Translations under genes and position numbers: made by a program
Shown: positions 60,196-64,000 of the stretch, in pieces
Position numbering within the stretch: the stretch's first letter is position 1
How the letters are laid out: each line of letters starts with the position of its first letter
Assembly: GCA_008638375.1 (NCBI GenBank)
Contig: CM018051.1
Location: forward strand, 9,965,387 to 10,029,386
Reading direction: 5' to 3'
Source of the DNA: Nyssa sinensis
Lineage: Eukaryota > Streptophyta > Magnoliopsida > Cornales > Nyssaceae
DNA length: 64,000 nt
The notes under the pieces: generated by a model
Databases searched by the model: none
Told to the model about the DNA's origin: nothing
What the model saw: the letters and a program-made list of their open reading frames with translations, nothing else

Positions 60196-61496
60196 GGGGC
60201 ACCAGGACAAGAAGAAATTTAGATGACACATCAAGGCTTTAAATTAGTCCAGACATTCAGGACCAACAAGTTGCCTTCCCCTCACGGTAGCAATAGGACC
60301 ACAAATGTGCACATGACATGACTAATTGTAGACGTCAAACCGGTGTTACCTAGACAGGGGATCGTTATAAGGGAACATAGATCGTCACTTGCTATAAATT
60401 GTGGTACGTTAGGGATTGGCTTTTTCAGATCACTTTGTTGAAACAAAATATGTTTATTTGGAATATAATATGTTTTTTGATTGTATTTGTAATAATATTC
60501 ACACACATATACACATTGGAAAAATTCTAACGAATCCAAGCCATTATGAAATAAAAATTTCAACAATGTATGTATGTATTTTCTTGTTTATTATATGATT
60601 TTTTTGGGATTTTGATATTTTACATTGGAAAGCTAAAATCTTACGTTTCAAATCGCAAATGATCCACGTTTAGAATCGTGCGATCTAATTCACTAGGGGG
60701 GGGGGGGGGGAGTGAATTGTGGTAACTATGCATCAAACACACTAACCTATGTCTTTAAATAAACTATAGGAATCATATCGGTACGTCCATGCCAGCACAG
60801 ATCCATGGGACTGTGGAGAGGAACAACCCCCTTTTGTTTTAAAGACAATTTTTTGTGTACTTTTCTTTTTTGGGCCAAAGAAGCCTACCCTTTAGGGTCT
60901 TTAAGGCTTTTAAAGCCTTTCCCTTGATTTTATGGGTTCACCCCACCCCACTTGGGCATTTGTGAATGTATATTTACACTTTACTGATCAACAAAATAAA
61001 AGGATGGAGCATAGCATCTTTGAACACTCGGCCAATGTTCAGTTGTAGTTTTTTTTATACCAAATTTAATATATATGTAAATAAGTGGTAACTACCTAGT
61101 ACCTAGTGAACACGTATGTTAATAACCTAGTGAACTGGGGAACCGCCTCCATCACCGAACTATGACAGTACTATACAAAGTCTCACATACTTGGACCAGA
61201 AAAGTGGAAAATCCCATTCAAAGATGCTTTTTTTATATTCATGTTTGTGCCTATGCATGAGTGATTACCATGAAATTATATACATACTTTTAACAAAGCT
61301 AACAGGAAAATGTCATCTAATCTGAAAACAATGAACAAAATTAGAAATTAGCTATATGAAACAGCAATTCAAAGGGAAAAAGATCAGTTGATGTTATATT
61401 GAGTTCCATTTATGAAGTGTAGAATTACCAGTGTAAATATCGTATGGCTTCGGCTGCTGAGTAAATTGAAATTTGTGGAACCAACATGTCTGTGCT
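27146..61496 (-). CDS. KIN-7 family kinesin, 5'-incomplete, 15 exons seen (one frameshifted)
   Basis: Split gene reading right to left; about 762 codons are visible. The motor part contains switch I ([10 protein letters not shown]), switch II (NLIDLAGSE), the [15 protein letters not shown] helix and the [13 protein letters not shown] strand. It then has the KIN-7 neck/linker, a Ser/Arg-rich middle and long coiled coils to the C terminus. Plant KIN-7 kinesins are plus-end microtubule motors acting in cell division and organelle association; close relatives are annotated as mitochondrial, but the N terminus that would show targeting, and the P-loop, lie beyond 64000. The last exon ends in a stop after ..[20 protein letters not shown], with no C-terminal RING as in some KIN-7 members. 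Borders are GT-AG throughout. Introns range from about 75 bases to 12.8 kb. Exon 41807-41948 has a 1-base insertion, so the gene may be broken or the base may be an error. Confidence 0.9.
28186..28202. repeat. G17 homopolymer in an intron
   Basis: Seventeen consecutive G on the plus strand (C on the transcribed RNA), between the last two kinesin exons. A run of this length is prone to length error. Confidence 0.95.
28249..28449 (-). CDS. kinesin exon n
   Basis: Sixty-seven codons from [20 protein letters not shown] to NERLLLQAQ, between ATCAG and GTTAGT. Coiled coil. Confidence 0.92.
28550..28597 (-). CDS. kinesin exon m
   Basis: Sixteen codons ([16 protein letters not shown]) between TCCAG and GTACAC. 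It continues the coiled coil directly from exon l, which shows that the 12.8 kb between them is one intron. Confidence 0.9.
28598..29714 (+). other. intron sequence with probable copia LTR/leader
   Basis: 28870-29230 has features of a copia LTR end (CTCTTGTATCATTATAAAC, then a stretch before GAGTGACAACATTG), and 29230-29714 would be the leader before the gag start at 29715. The boundaries and a primer site could not be fixed. Confidence 0.35.
30195..30480. repeat. tandem repeat of ~154-bp units rich in GGCATGGGGC
   Basis: GTGATGACTTTTTGAAGTTA occurs at 30291 and 30445, and GGCAGTGGCATAGGCATGGG occurs three times (near 30200, 30333 and 30408). Open frames on the minus strand across it (His/Pro/Ala-rich) follow from the repeat and are not genes. 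Confidence 0.75.
31344..31580. repeat. minisatellite, four ~60-bp units
   Basis: Units start at 31344, 31406, 31466 and 31523 (spacings 62, 60 and 57). The consensus is close to GGCATTTGCTGGTTGGTGCC, followed by AACACACTTAGCAGTTGG and TTGTCAACTGCA. Confidence 0.85.
34165..34829 (+). repeat. Ty3/gypsy-type 5' LTR (approximate left edge)
   Basis: Begins about where copia similarity stops. A TATA box CCCTATAAATAAAGG (34641-34655) is followed by a U5-like stretch with CTTGATCGTCGGAGGGTCC, and the LTR ends ..GCAGCATCA next to a gypsy-type primer site. 34180-34450 is an imperfect repeat of CCAGAGC/GCCTCCAGAGCA words. The overlapping frames on both strands there are composition artefacts. Confidence 0.65.
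34831..34852 (+). other. Ty3/gypsy primer binding site
   Basis: TTTGGAGCAGTCTGTGGGAA resembles the common plant gypsy primer site TTTGGCGCCGTCTGTGGGAA, with three changes. It directs synthesis on the plus strand, so an internal region should follow to the right. What follows within 400 bases is captured-gene-like sequence, not gag. Confidence 0.7.
34853..35857 (+). other. unrecognised, partly coding-like
   Basis: 35190-35560 is less AT-rich and has overlapping plus frames (for example [19 protein letters not shown]) separated by an A10 run. It reads like a decayed host-gene leader or exon, but I cannot assign it. The opposite-strand frames at 35.6-36.2 kb are shadows. Confidence 0.3.
35858..36172 (+). 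pseudogene. RBP45/47-type RNA-binding protein fragment (N-terminus and start of RRM1)
   Basis: Plus-strand frame reads a Gln/Pro-rich start ([20 protein letters not shown]), an in-frame TAG (35949-35951), a His/Tyr/Gln-rich stretch ([18 protein letters not shown]), and then [20 protein letters not shown] with FFASSGE. TIWVGDLxxWMxExYxHxxF is the RNP2 part of the first RRM in plant RBP45/RBP47 poly(U)-binding proteins. Similarity ends right after GE, so RRM1 is incomplete and RRM2/3 are absent. No intron is seen. A dead fragment inside a kinesin intron. Confidence 0.85.
36173..36762 (+). other. unrecognised spacer between gene fragments
   Basis: Plus-strand frames such as [20 protein letters not shown] look coding-like but are broken, and I do not recognise the source. 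The composition matches the neighbouring gene fragments rather than the AT-rich intron. Confidence 0.3.
36763..36894 (+). pseudogene. ALY/THO4 mRNA-export factor N-terminal fragment
   Basis: The frame reads [17 protein letters not shown] (36805-36807), then [20 protein letters not shown] with THRCSNRGT. An LDMTLDDxIKNNK start followed by RGRGRASGPGPxRRxPNR is the hallmark N-terminus of plant ALY/REF (THO complex subunit 4) proteins, which bind UAP56 and RNA. Only this N-terminal part is present and it carries a stop. Confidence 0.8.
36924..38205 (+). pseudogene. Pumilio (PUF) RNA-binding protein pseudogene
   Basis: Starts at [16 protein letters not shown] (36924), shifts frame near 37030, then gives [38 protein letters not shown] and [13 protein letters not shown] repeats follow in three frames: [34 protein letters not shown] and [20 protein letters not shown]. 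About 28 residues expected between the SWHSEA and GHVVEF blocks are missing. It stops at [12 protein letters not shown], before the last PUF repeats. Several stops and frameshifts. The run of PUF repeats has no visible introns, which suggests a processed copy. PUF proteins bind 3' UTRs; this copy cannot encode one. Confidence 0.9.
38206..39350 (+). other. coding-like fragments of unknown origin
   Basis: A plus frame at 38551-38769 reads [20 protein letters not shown] and then [27 protein letters not shown] resembles the second half of a CCCH zinc finger, but the spacing (C-x4-C-x3-H) is not standard. Other pieces ([19 protein letters not shown] near 39080; the 39159-39350 frame) are unassigned. 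All are short and broken. They may be further captured or retrocopied gene parts continuous with the RBP/ALY/Pumilio series. Confidence 0.35.
39351..41397. other. intron remainder, probable LTR debris
   Basis: 40160-40740 has LTR-like features: GGGCTATATAAGCCCAGAGC (a TATA-like word), and ACGAGCTTTTTAATAAAGCT as a small hairpin followed by CACGGGGTT, as often seen near gypsy LTR ends. A T19 run lies at 41205-41223. No gene is recognised on either strand. Confidence 0.4.
41398..41451 (-). CDS. kinesin exon l
   Basis: Eighteen codons ([18 protein letters not shown]) between ATGCAG and GTACTG. The next exon lies 12.8 kb away. Confidence 0.9.
41595..41720 (-). CDS. kinesin exon k
   Basis: Forty-two codons, [20 protein letters not shown] onward to MDKLEESQ, between TTTAG and GTAAGT. 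Coiled coil. Confidence 0.92.
41807..41948 (-). CDS. kinesin exon j, 1-base insertion
   Basis: Acceptor GCCAG and donor GTAATA fit the gene, but the length is 142 instead of a multiple of three. After [20 protein letters not shown] the frame breaks at CTA-G-CATTC. The extra base is at or next to 41873. The unshifted frame meets TGA at 41844-41846; ignoring one base restores the expected family sequence ([20 protein letters not shown]) to the exon end. A possible earlier donor, GAGAG/GTGGCA (GT at 41881-41882), would drop the damaged 25 codons and stay in frame with the next exon. It could be a true lesion or a sequencing error. Confidence 0.88.
42303..42334. repeat. (TA)/(CATA) simple repeat in an intron
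   Basis: ATATATACATATACATATAT-type sequence. The stretch around it (41949-42719) is otherwise AT-rich intron; some short minus-strand frames there are not exons because they lack splice borders in phase. Confidence 0.7.
42720..43396. mobile_element. PIF/Harbinger-like non-autonomous element, 677 bp
   Basis: Termini are GGCTCCGTTTGGTTAG and, reverse-complemented, GGCTTCCGTTTGATTAG. The element is flanked by TTA on both sides (42717-42719, 43397-43399), the 3-base duplication typical of PIF/Harbinger. Internal regions near each end are also partly complementary (GTGAAG / CTTCAC, with AGAAAG words). No transposase. Lies in the kinesin intron between exons i and j. Confidence 0.8.
43620..43847 (-). 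CDS. kinesin exon i
   Basis: Seventy-six codons from [18 protein letters not shown] to FLGQETPL, between TCTAG and GTATGT. A Ser/Thr/Pro-rich, probably disordered linker. Confidence 0.9.
43848..46516. other. intron between exons h and i, mostly unrecognised
   Basis: AT-rich. ATGCATACATGTATGT-type words occur at 44970-45010, and CACCACTGGGTTGGG sequence near 44465 looks repeat-derived. No exon with GT-AG borders continues the kinesin here: exon h joins exon i directly in frame. Confidence 0.5.
46517..46697. mobile_element. long-armed MITE, 181 bp, TTA duplication
   Basis: Arms of about 57 bases: left GGCAATGTTACTAAGAGCTT, right (reverse complement) GGGTAATGCTACTACGAGAT. Both then run into TGTTTG(C/T)ATAT(G/A)CAAAC and CCGTTAGAT. 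TTA flanks both sides (46514-46516, 46698-46700). Tourist/Harbinger-like. Lies in the kinesin intron between exons h and i. Confidence 0.85.
47145..47303 (-). CDS. kinesin exon h
   Basis: Fifty-three codons, [20 protein letters not shown] through [11 protein letters not shown], between TGCAG and GTATGT. The [11 protein letters not shown] and GLLNW blocks are typical of the plant KIN-7D-like group. Confidence 0.93.
47473..47655 (-). CDS. kinesin exon g
   Basis: Sixty-one codons from [19 protein letters not shown] to [12 protein letters not shown], between AAAG and GTATAT. It is a coiled coil passing into a basic Ser/Arg stretch conserved in plant KIN-7. Confidence 0.93.
47656..49734. other. 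intron between exons f and g, no gene recognised
   Basis: Two short plus-strand frames (48197-48388 and 48417-48641) have no recognisable domain. GTGAAATTTCACTGTTTCAG and relatives recur around 49026-49450 as small inverted words. Nothing else is supported. Confidence 0.4.
49735..50118. mobile_element. hAT-like element, right half only (copy A)
   Basis: From AAAGAGTTGTGGCC to ATTTAAATCCATAG it parallels the right half of the complete copy at 50371-51076: CATTGAGGCCAAGAAGCC, ATTCTGCAAAA, GTAACGGTCC and TCGAATGGTCAAAAAA occur in the same order. The left half is missing. Confidence 0.7.
50371..51076. mobile_element. hAT-like non-autonomous element, 706 bp (copy B, complete)
   Basis: Terminal inverted repeats are CATGGATTTAAATCACGG and CATGGTTTTAAATAACGG. 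It is flanked by a perfect 8-base duplication, ACTCTATT (50363-50370 and 51077-51084), the length typical of hAT elements. No transposase frame. Lies in the kinesin intron between exons f and g. Confidence 0.85.
51369..51515 (-). CDS. kinesin exon f (neck and first coiled coil)
   Basis: Forty-nine codons beginning [20 protein letters not shown], between TGCAG and GTACCC. This is the KIN-7 neck and start of coiled coil after the motor. Confidence 0.93.
51591..51698 (-). CDS. kinesin exon e (end of motor core)
   Basis: Thirty-six codons, [20 protein letters not shown] and then [16 protein letters not shown], between TACAG and GTATGA. It contains the ETxxTLKFAxRAK end of the catalytic core. Confidence 0.95.
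51869..51973 (-). CDS. kinesin exon d (microtubule-binding face)
   Basis: Thirty-five codons, [20 protein letters not shown] and then [15 protein letters not shown], between ACAG and GTAAGG. The [13 protein letters not shown] block is universal in kinesins. Confidence 0.95.
52091..52797. repeat. direct-repeat-flanked element with nested insertion
   Basis: CCACCAACTCATCTAAAAGT followed by a GCTGTTAG block and TTTAATATTATATCCTCTAA occurs at 52091-52155 and again at 52734-52797 in the same orientation, enclosing the GC-rich hairpin element at 52215-52679. This looks like an old repeat family interrupted by a later insertion. Confidence 0.65.
52215..52679. mobile_element. GC-rich hairpin element, ~465 bp
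   Basis: Left end AGTGTAGTTAAAGGCG; right end, reverse-complemented, AATGTTGTTAAAGGCG. AAGGCG/CGCCTT words extend inwards on both arms (AGGCGGCTTTAAGGTGAG versus CTCACCTCGCCTTATTGCC). AT-rich centre, no coding sequence. A target duplication is not clear. Confidence 0.65.
52798..53804. other. intron between exons c and d, remainder
   Basis: AT-rich intron DNA with an A10 run near 53160 and a G8 run at 53226-53233. No exon or known repeat is recognised. Confidence 0.4.
53805..53909 (-). CDS. kinesin exon c (switch II)
   Basis: Thirty-five codons from [16 protein letters not shown] through [10 protein letters not shown], between GCAG and GTGAGG. DLAGSE is switch II of the motor and the most diagnostic kinesin motif in the window. 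Confidence 0.95.
53910..55597. other. intron part with LTR-like sequence
   Basis: 54424-54525 carries CTCGTTCGAACGAG and two near copies (CTCGTTTGAACGAA, CTCGTTCGAACGAA). 55080-55390 has four loosely repeated ~65-base units ending GTTGAATACC.TGTATA.AT. Together with 56400-57290 it could be one large LTR (see there). No exon lies in this intron. Confidence 0.45.
55598..56364. mobile_element. MULE-like non-autonomous element, 767 bp
   Basis: Flanked by the 11-base direct repeat TTGGTTGGGAA (55587-55597 and 56365-56375). The ends are inverted: ATCAAAATTTCGTTTCG on the left and, reverse-complemented, ATCAAAATTTCATTTTT on the right, continuing with GAAACGCCCGAAATATTTCC against CATTTCGGAAACATAG. 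The long duplication points to a Mutator-like element. The interior is AT-rich and non-coding. Confidence 0.65.
56376..57290 (+). repeat. probable right part of a Ty3/gypsy LTR
   Basis: Contains CTCCCTTCGGTTACGGACCG, ACCGGGGTTGTTGTTTTGAC and ends CAGGGCTTGGGGCGTGACA, a terminus common in plant chromovirus-type LTRs. The left end is unknown (possibly near 54200), so whether this is a solo LTR is open. It is followed by a C13 run (57312-57324) and an A20 run (57370-57389). Confidence 0.5.
57450..57512 (-). CDS. kinesin exon b
   Basis: Twenty-one codons ([20 protein letters not shown], then L) between AACAG and GTATCT, phase 0 at both ends. It supplies the loop between switch I and switch II that is characteristic of KIN-7. 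Confidence 0.9.
58402..59101. mobile_element. hAT-like element in inverted orientation (copy C)
   Basis: Reverse complement of the complete copy at 50371-51076 over nearly its whole length: right end AATTTAAATCCATG, left end near ATTTATTTTTTAACG, with TCGGTCGATACTGTTACG and GACCTCAAAACTTTTAAAAT inside. No clear target duplication. Lies in the kinesin intron between exons a and b. Confidence 0.75.
59477..59671 (+). pseudogene. LINE reverse-transcriptase 3' region fragment
   Basis: Reads [20 protein letters not shown] and [12 protein letters not shown], like the region after reverse transcriptase in plant L1 LINEs (..KxxRxFLWxG..K.K.GGLGxR). Only about 60 codons are present, inside an intron. 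Confidence 0.6.
60175..60199. repeat. G25 homopolymer next to a T tract
   Basis: A T-rich tract (60148-60174) runs directly into 25 G. The minus-strand frame through it (poly-Pro, poly-Lys) is an artefact. Length is uncertain in most sequencing chemistries. Confidence 0.95.
61429..61496 (-). CDS. kinesin exon a (switch I)
   Basis: Begins in phase 1 after ..CAACAG and translates (E)[21 protein letters not shown] before GTAATT. NxxSSRSH is the kinesin switch I signature, which senses the nucleotide gamma-phosphate. It is the first exon visible. The preceding one, with the nucleotide-binding P-loop further upstream, is not found up to 64000. Confidence 0.9.
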
Positions 61497-61825
61497 CTGT
61501 TGTCAGCAACTAAAATCGTATCACAAAGTTTGAAAAGAAATCGAAGAATAGTAACTAAAATAAAAACAAAAAGATAAAGTATAATCACACCCATAATCAT
61601 CAGCAATCTTTAGGATACTCAATCTATTAAAAAACTCTCCCTAGAAATGTGAAACATTTCTCTTGGTACTAGAAAGTATATAAATTAATTGTAAGAATTA
61701 GTTTTTATAACACAAGTATTTGAAAAAAAATAAACGTCAAAAGGTGACAAATGTTCTTCACATATAACTATTCTATAACAAATTGTCCGGCTTCAAACTG
61801 AATCTACTTTTTCCCTTCTGGAAAA

Positions 61826-61828
<3 letters not shown>

Positions 61829-61870
<42 letters not shown>
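61829..61870. repeat. (TA)n microsatellite
   Basis: About 21 TA units, in the intron upstream of kinesin exon a. Confidence 0.97.
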
Positions 61871-61872
<2 letters not shown>

Positions 61873-62887
61873 TCTTCAATCACAAGTTTGAAACCTACAT
61901 AGCCAATAGAACATATGGCAAGCAACGAATACAGGGCACAAAATGAAAGTAGAGCGAAGGGATGTGCAAGTTGCAACGAAGACCAGGTACAGCAAAAAAA
62001 AAAAAAAAATTGATGGTATGAGATGAGGGGGTGACAAAAGATATGATGCCCCCAGATAGCACGAAATAATGAAGAATAATCTATAGTGATGAGCCAAATA
62101 GCTCAGGCACTTGTTAAGGCTTTGTTGGGTTGGACTTAATGTATAGTACCTTTTAAACTTGTATATTTTATGACAAAGCAACGACCTGTTTCATTATACC
62201 TTAATATAGTAAATCCACTTGGAAATTTTCAGAATTTTATATGGATTTTCAAATATTTCAATTTTTTCCTTTTAGTGATAAAAAAAGTATGCAGTGTAAG
62301 AGTCAAGGAATACTCACACCGAGGGATTCACCAAAATACTCACCTTTCCAAGGGGATCTACAAAATTATCTCCACTCCAACGGTGTCATTACGAGGAATT
62401 GATACAGTTGCTAAACGAGGACCTCTGCGATATCGCCAATGAAGTCAATTTGTTGGTCCGAGGCGGTGACCAGACGACATGGCTCCCACCCACGGCTGAG
62501 TCATGACCCCTGCGGAGTAGTTCGGTGAAAACTATGATACACAATCCCCTACCTCGGGAACAAGGGCTTGAGTGGATTGAAAGCTGGCAATAGGGCCTCG
62601 GTATTGACTGAAAGGAATTTTCCTTTTAGGTAACAAAACCAATGGGAAATGGACAGATGTCATGGTATGCATGAAATAAGGGAACCCTAAAATTCGTACA
62701 CCCAAGAGGTCTATAAATAGCACCCTTGACAAAAAGAGAAGGATTTCAGGATAAGAAGGAATGTTCCCTGGTATTTCTCCTCGATTCCATTGACAATCAC
62801 CACCATTACTCCCATTGTTCCACTCTTCTGTCCACCCTTCTCTTCAGCTATCCTTGGTCCTCTCAATCTTGACCTCCATAAGCTCCA
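61871..62887. other. probable gypsy LTR/leader debris upstream of the integrase fragment
   Basis: A TATA-like CTATAAATAGCACC at about 62711 and a pyrimidine-rich stretch (62770-62880) resemble an LTR promoter and leader on the plus strand. 62430-62530 is GC-richer (CGGTGACCAGACGAC). It is joined directly to integrase sequence, so the element is rearranged. Confidence 0.4.
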
Positions 62888-63390
62888 TTCTAGGAGGAGA
62901 AAAGTTTATAAGAGAGAACATTATCTACCAATTCGGAATTTCAAAGGTGATCCTCTCAGATAGCGGGACTCTCTTTGTTAATAAGAATGAGAGCAGACCT
63001 ACGTTGCCACTCACCACAAATCATCGCCATGTTACCCACAAGGGAATGGACAGGCCAAAGCCACAAATAAGACGCTAATTAGGATACTAAGCAAGACTGC
63101 GCATGACCACAAAGAAAGACTGGGCAAAACAGTTGCCAAAAGCCCTCTAGGCCTACAGAATCTCGAAAAGGAAGCCAACTGGGGTATCCCGATTCACCCT
63201 TGTGTATGGTTCGAAAAACATATTACCTATGGAGTTGGTAATACCCTTGGCCAGGGTGTCCCTAGCTTGCGAGATGCATCCAGATGCTAGAATCGTAGAC
63301 CCCAAAGGCCTGGACGAAAAGAGAGACGAAGTGAAACTAAAGGTGCAAGCATACCATGATCAATTAGCAAGGTCATACAATCAGAGGTGA
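62888..63390 (+). pseudogene. Ty3/gypsy integrase fragment
   Basis: Plus-strand pieces in shifting frames: EKFIRENIIYQFGISKVILS with DSGTLFVNKN (integrase core), then NKTLIRILSKTAHDHKE-like sequence, then YGSKNILPMELVIPLARVSL and GLDEKRDEVKLKVQAYHDQL with ARSYNQR. This matches the order core, linker, C-terminal part of plant gypsy integrases. At least three frame breaks; reverse transcriptase and protease are absent. Confidence 0.85.
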
Positions 63391-63439
63391 ATAATTTTTA
63401 TGGAGTGGATGTATAAAAGAGTATTAGGGAGGACTGGGA

Positions 63440-63900
63440 GATTATTGTGCATCGTATTGTGTATGGGGTTGGGACAGGGAACGGGTTGTTTCTGGTTTAA
63501 TCGTTGGTGTGGGGGAAACAATCTCAGATTTCATTTCCCGTCAGTTTTCGGATAGCAGGAAATCCCGAAGCATCTGTTGCAGTCTTTTTCTATTATCTCT
63601 GGTAGTGTAGTGTGGGAGCCTTGTTTTCGCCGCCATTTGCAAGATTGGGAAGTTGATTTGGTGATTGCTTTAATGGAGTTATTGGCTGCTTGTTGACCTC
63701 GTGTGGTGTGGATCAACCAGATAGTATTAATTGGAAACCTTGTTCCACTGGTGTATTCTCTGTGTGGTCTTATTATGAGATTTTTTCATCAGGGGGCAAT
63801 AGGTATTACTGTATAAGATTGGAGGATGAGGGCCCCTCTAAATGTGGCATTCTTTGTCTGCACTCCTTATTTTGATTGGATTTTGATGATTGATAATTTG
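63440..63900 (+). pseudogene. L1-type LINE ORF2 C-terminal (zf-RVT) fragment
   Basis: Translations in two frames give FRIAGNPEASVAVFF, then SINWKPCSTGVFSVWSYYEI and APSKCGIL-like sequence followed by LIDNLWKRGL. A WKPSxxGxFSVxSxY..PSKxxFFxW.. order is the zf-RVT region at the end of plant LINE reverse transcriptases. Several frameshifts. It follows the gypsy fragment directly and continues towards the window end. Confidence 0.75.
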
Positions 63901-64000
63901 TGGAAGCGTGGGCTTTATTTGGTCAGGTGTTGTATGATTTGGTCAGGTGTTGTATGTTTTTTTTCTTTTTTTCTTTTTCTGATTGGTAATTTGGTCTGGT

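Larger units (their letters stand above)
59102..61428. other. intron between exons a and b, remainder
   Basis: Holds a short LINE fragment (59477-59671), a T-rich/G25 tract (60148-60199) and a G15 run (60696-60710). No kinesin exon is missing here, because exon a joins exon b in frame. Short frames on both strands are not supported as genes. Confidence 0.45.

Noticed and set aside
59986..60234. Minus-strand poly-Pro/poly-Lys peptide
   Set aside because: Product of a G25 run and a T-rich tract.
1..64000. CRISPR arrays, operons, bacterial or plasmid systems
   Set aside because: The window is plant nuclear DNA with spliced genes and retroelements; the tandem arrays lack repeat-spacer structure.
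1..64000. Endogenous pararetrovirus
   Set aside because: Reverse-transcribing element pieces seen here carry Ty1/copia, Ty3/gypsy or LINE signatures; I saw no movement-protein or caulimovirus-type sequence.

Overview
The window is nuclear DNA from a flowering plant, most likely a TE-rich eudicot with long introns. The base composition is AT-rich, the split gene has plant-type GT-AG introns, and there are plant LTR elements (Ty1/copia and Ty3/gypsy with their usual primer binding sites), LINE tails, MITEs and microsatellites. I cannot name the species.

Left part (1-18 kb): no ordinary gene recognised. It is a graveyard of repeats: a 1.3-kb sequence present twice 9.7 kb apart, copia LTR/RNase H debris, a weak gag-like reading frame on the minus strand, an array of four ~215-bp units, the end of a plus-strand copia LTR with its primer site, a LINE 3' end and a hairpin MITE. 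At 18.5-19.2 kb lies the one compact, intact gene: a single-finger C2H2 transcription factor with a C-terminal EAR repression motif.

21.5-26.6 kb: a minus-strand Ty1/copia element (5' LTR, primer site, gag with CCHC knuckle and coiled coil, a bit of pol, truncated 3' LTR). Its gag is split by a 1,026-bp solo LTR with a 5-bp target duplication.

27.1-61.5 kb and beyond the right edge: one very long minus-strand gene for a KIN-7 family kinesin. I could place 15 exons with canonical GT-AG borders, from the switch I exon (61.4 kb) to the terminal coiled-coil exon and stop (27.1 kb). All junctions but the first acceptor are phase 0. The first part of the motor (P-loop) must lie beyond 64 kb. One exon (41.8-41.9 kb) carries a 1-base insertion that breaks the frame. 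The introns hold most of the transposable DNA. One of 12.8 kb contains a broken copia element, a gypsy LTR with primer site, and a same-strand series of broken gene fragments from three RNA-binding protein families (RBP45/47, ALY/THO4, Pumilio), antisense to the kinesin. Other introns hold a 677-bp and a 181-bp MITE (both with TTA duplications), a 767-bp element with an 11-bp duplication, and a hAT-like 706-bp element with an 8-bp duplication that has an inverted relative in another intron of the same gene.

Right end (62.4-64 kb): broken gypsy integrase and LINE sequence. I found no tRNA, rRNA, CRISPR or operon-like structure. The most interesting objects are the RNA-binding-protein fragment cluster, the frameshifted kinesin exon with a possible in-frame bypass donor, and the inverted hAT copies flanking kinesin exons.
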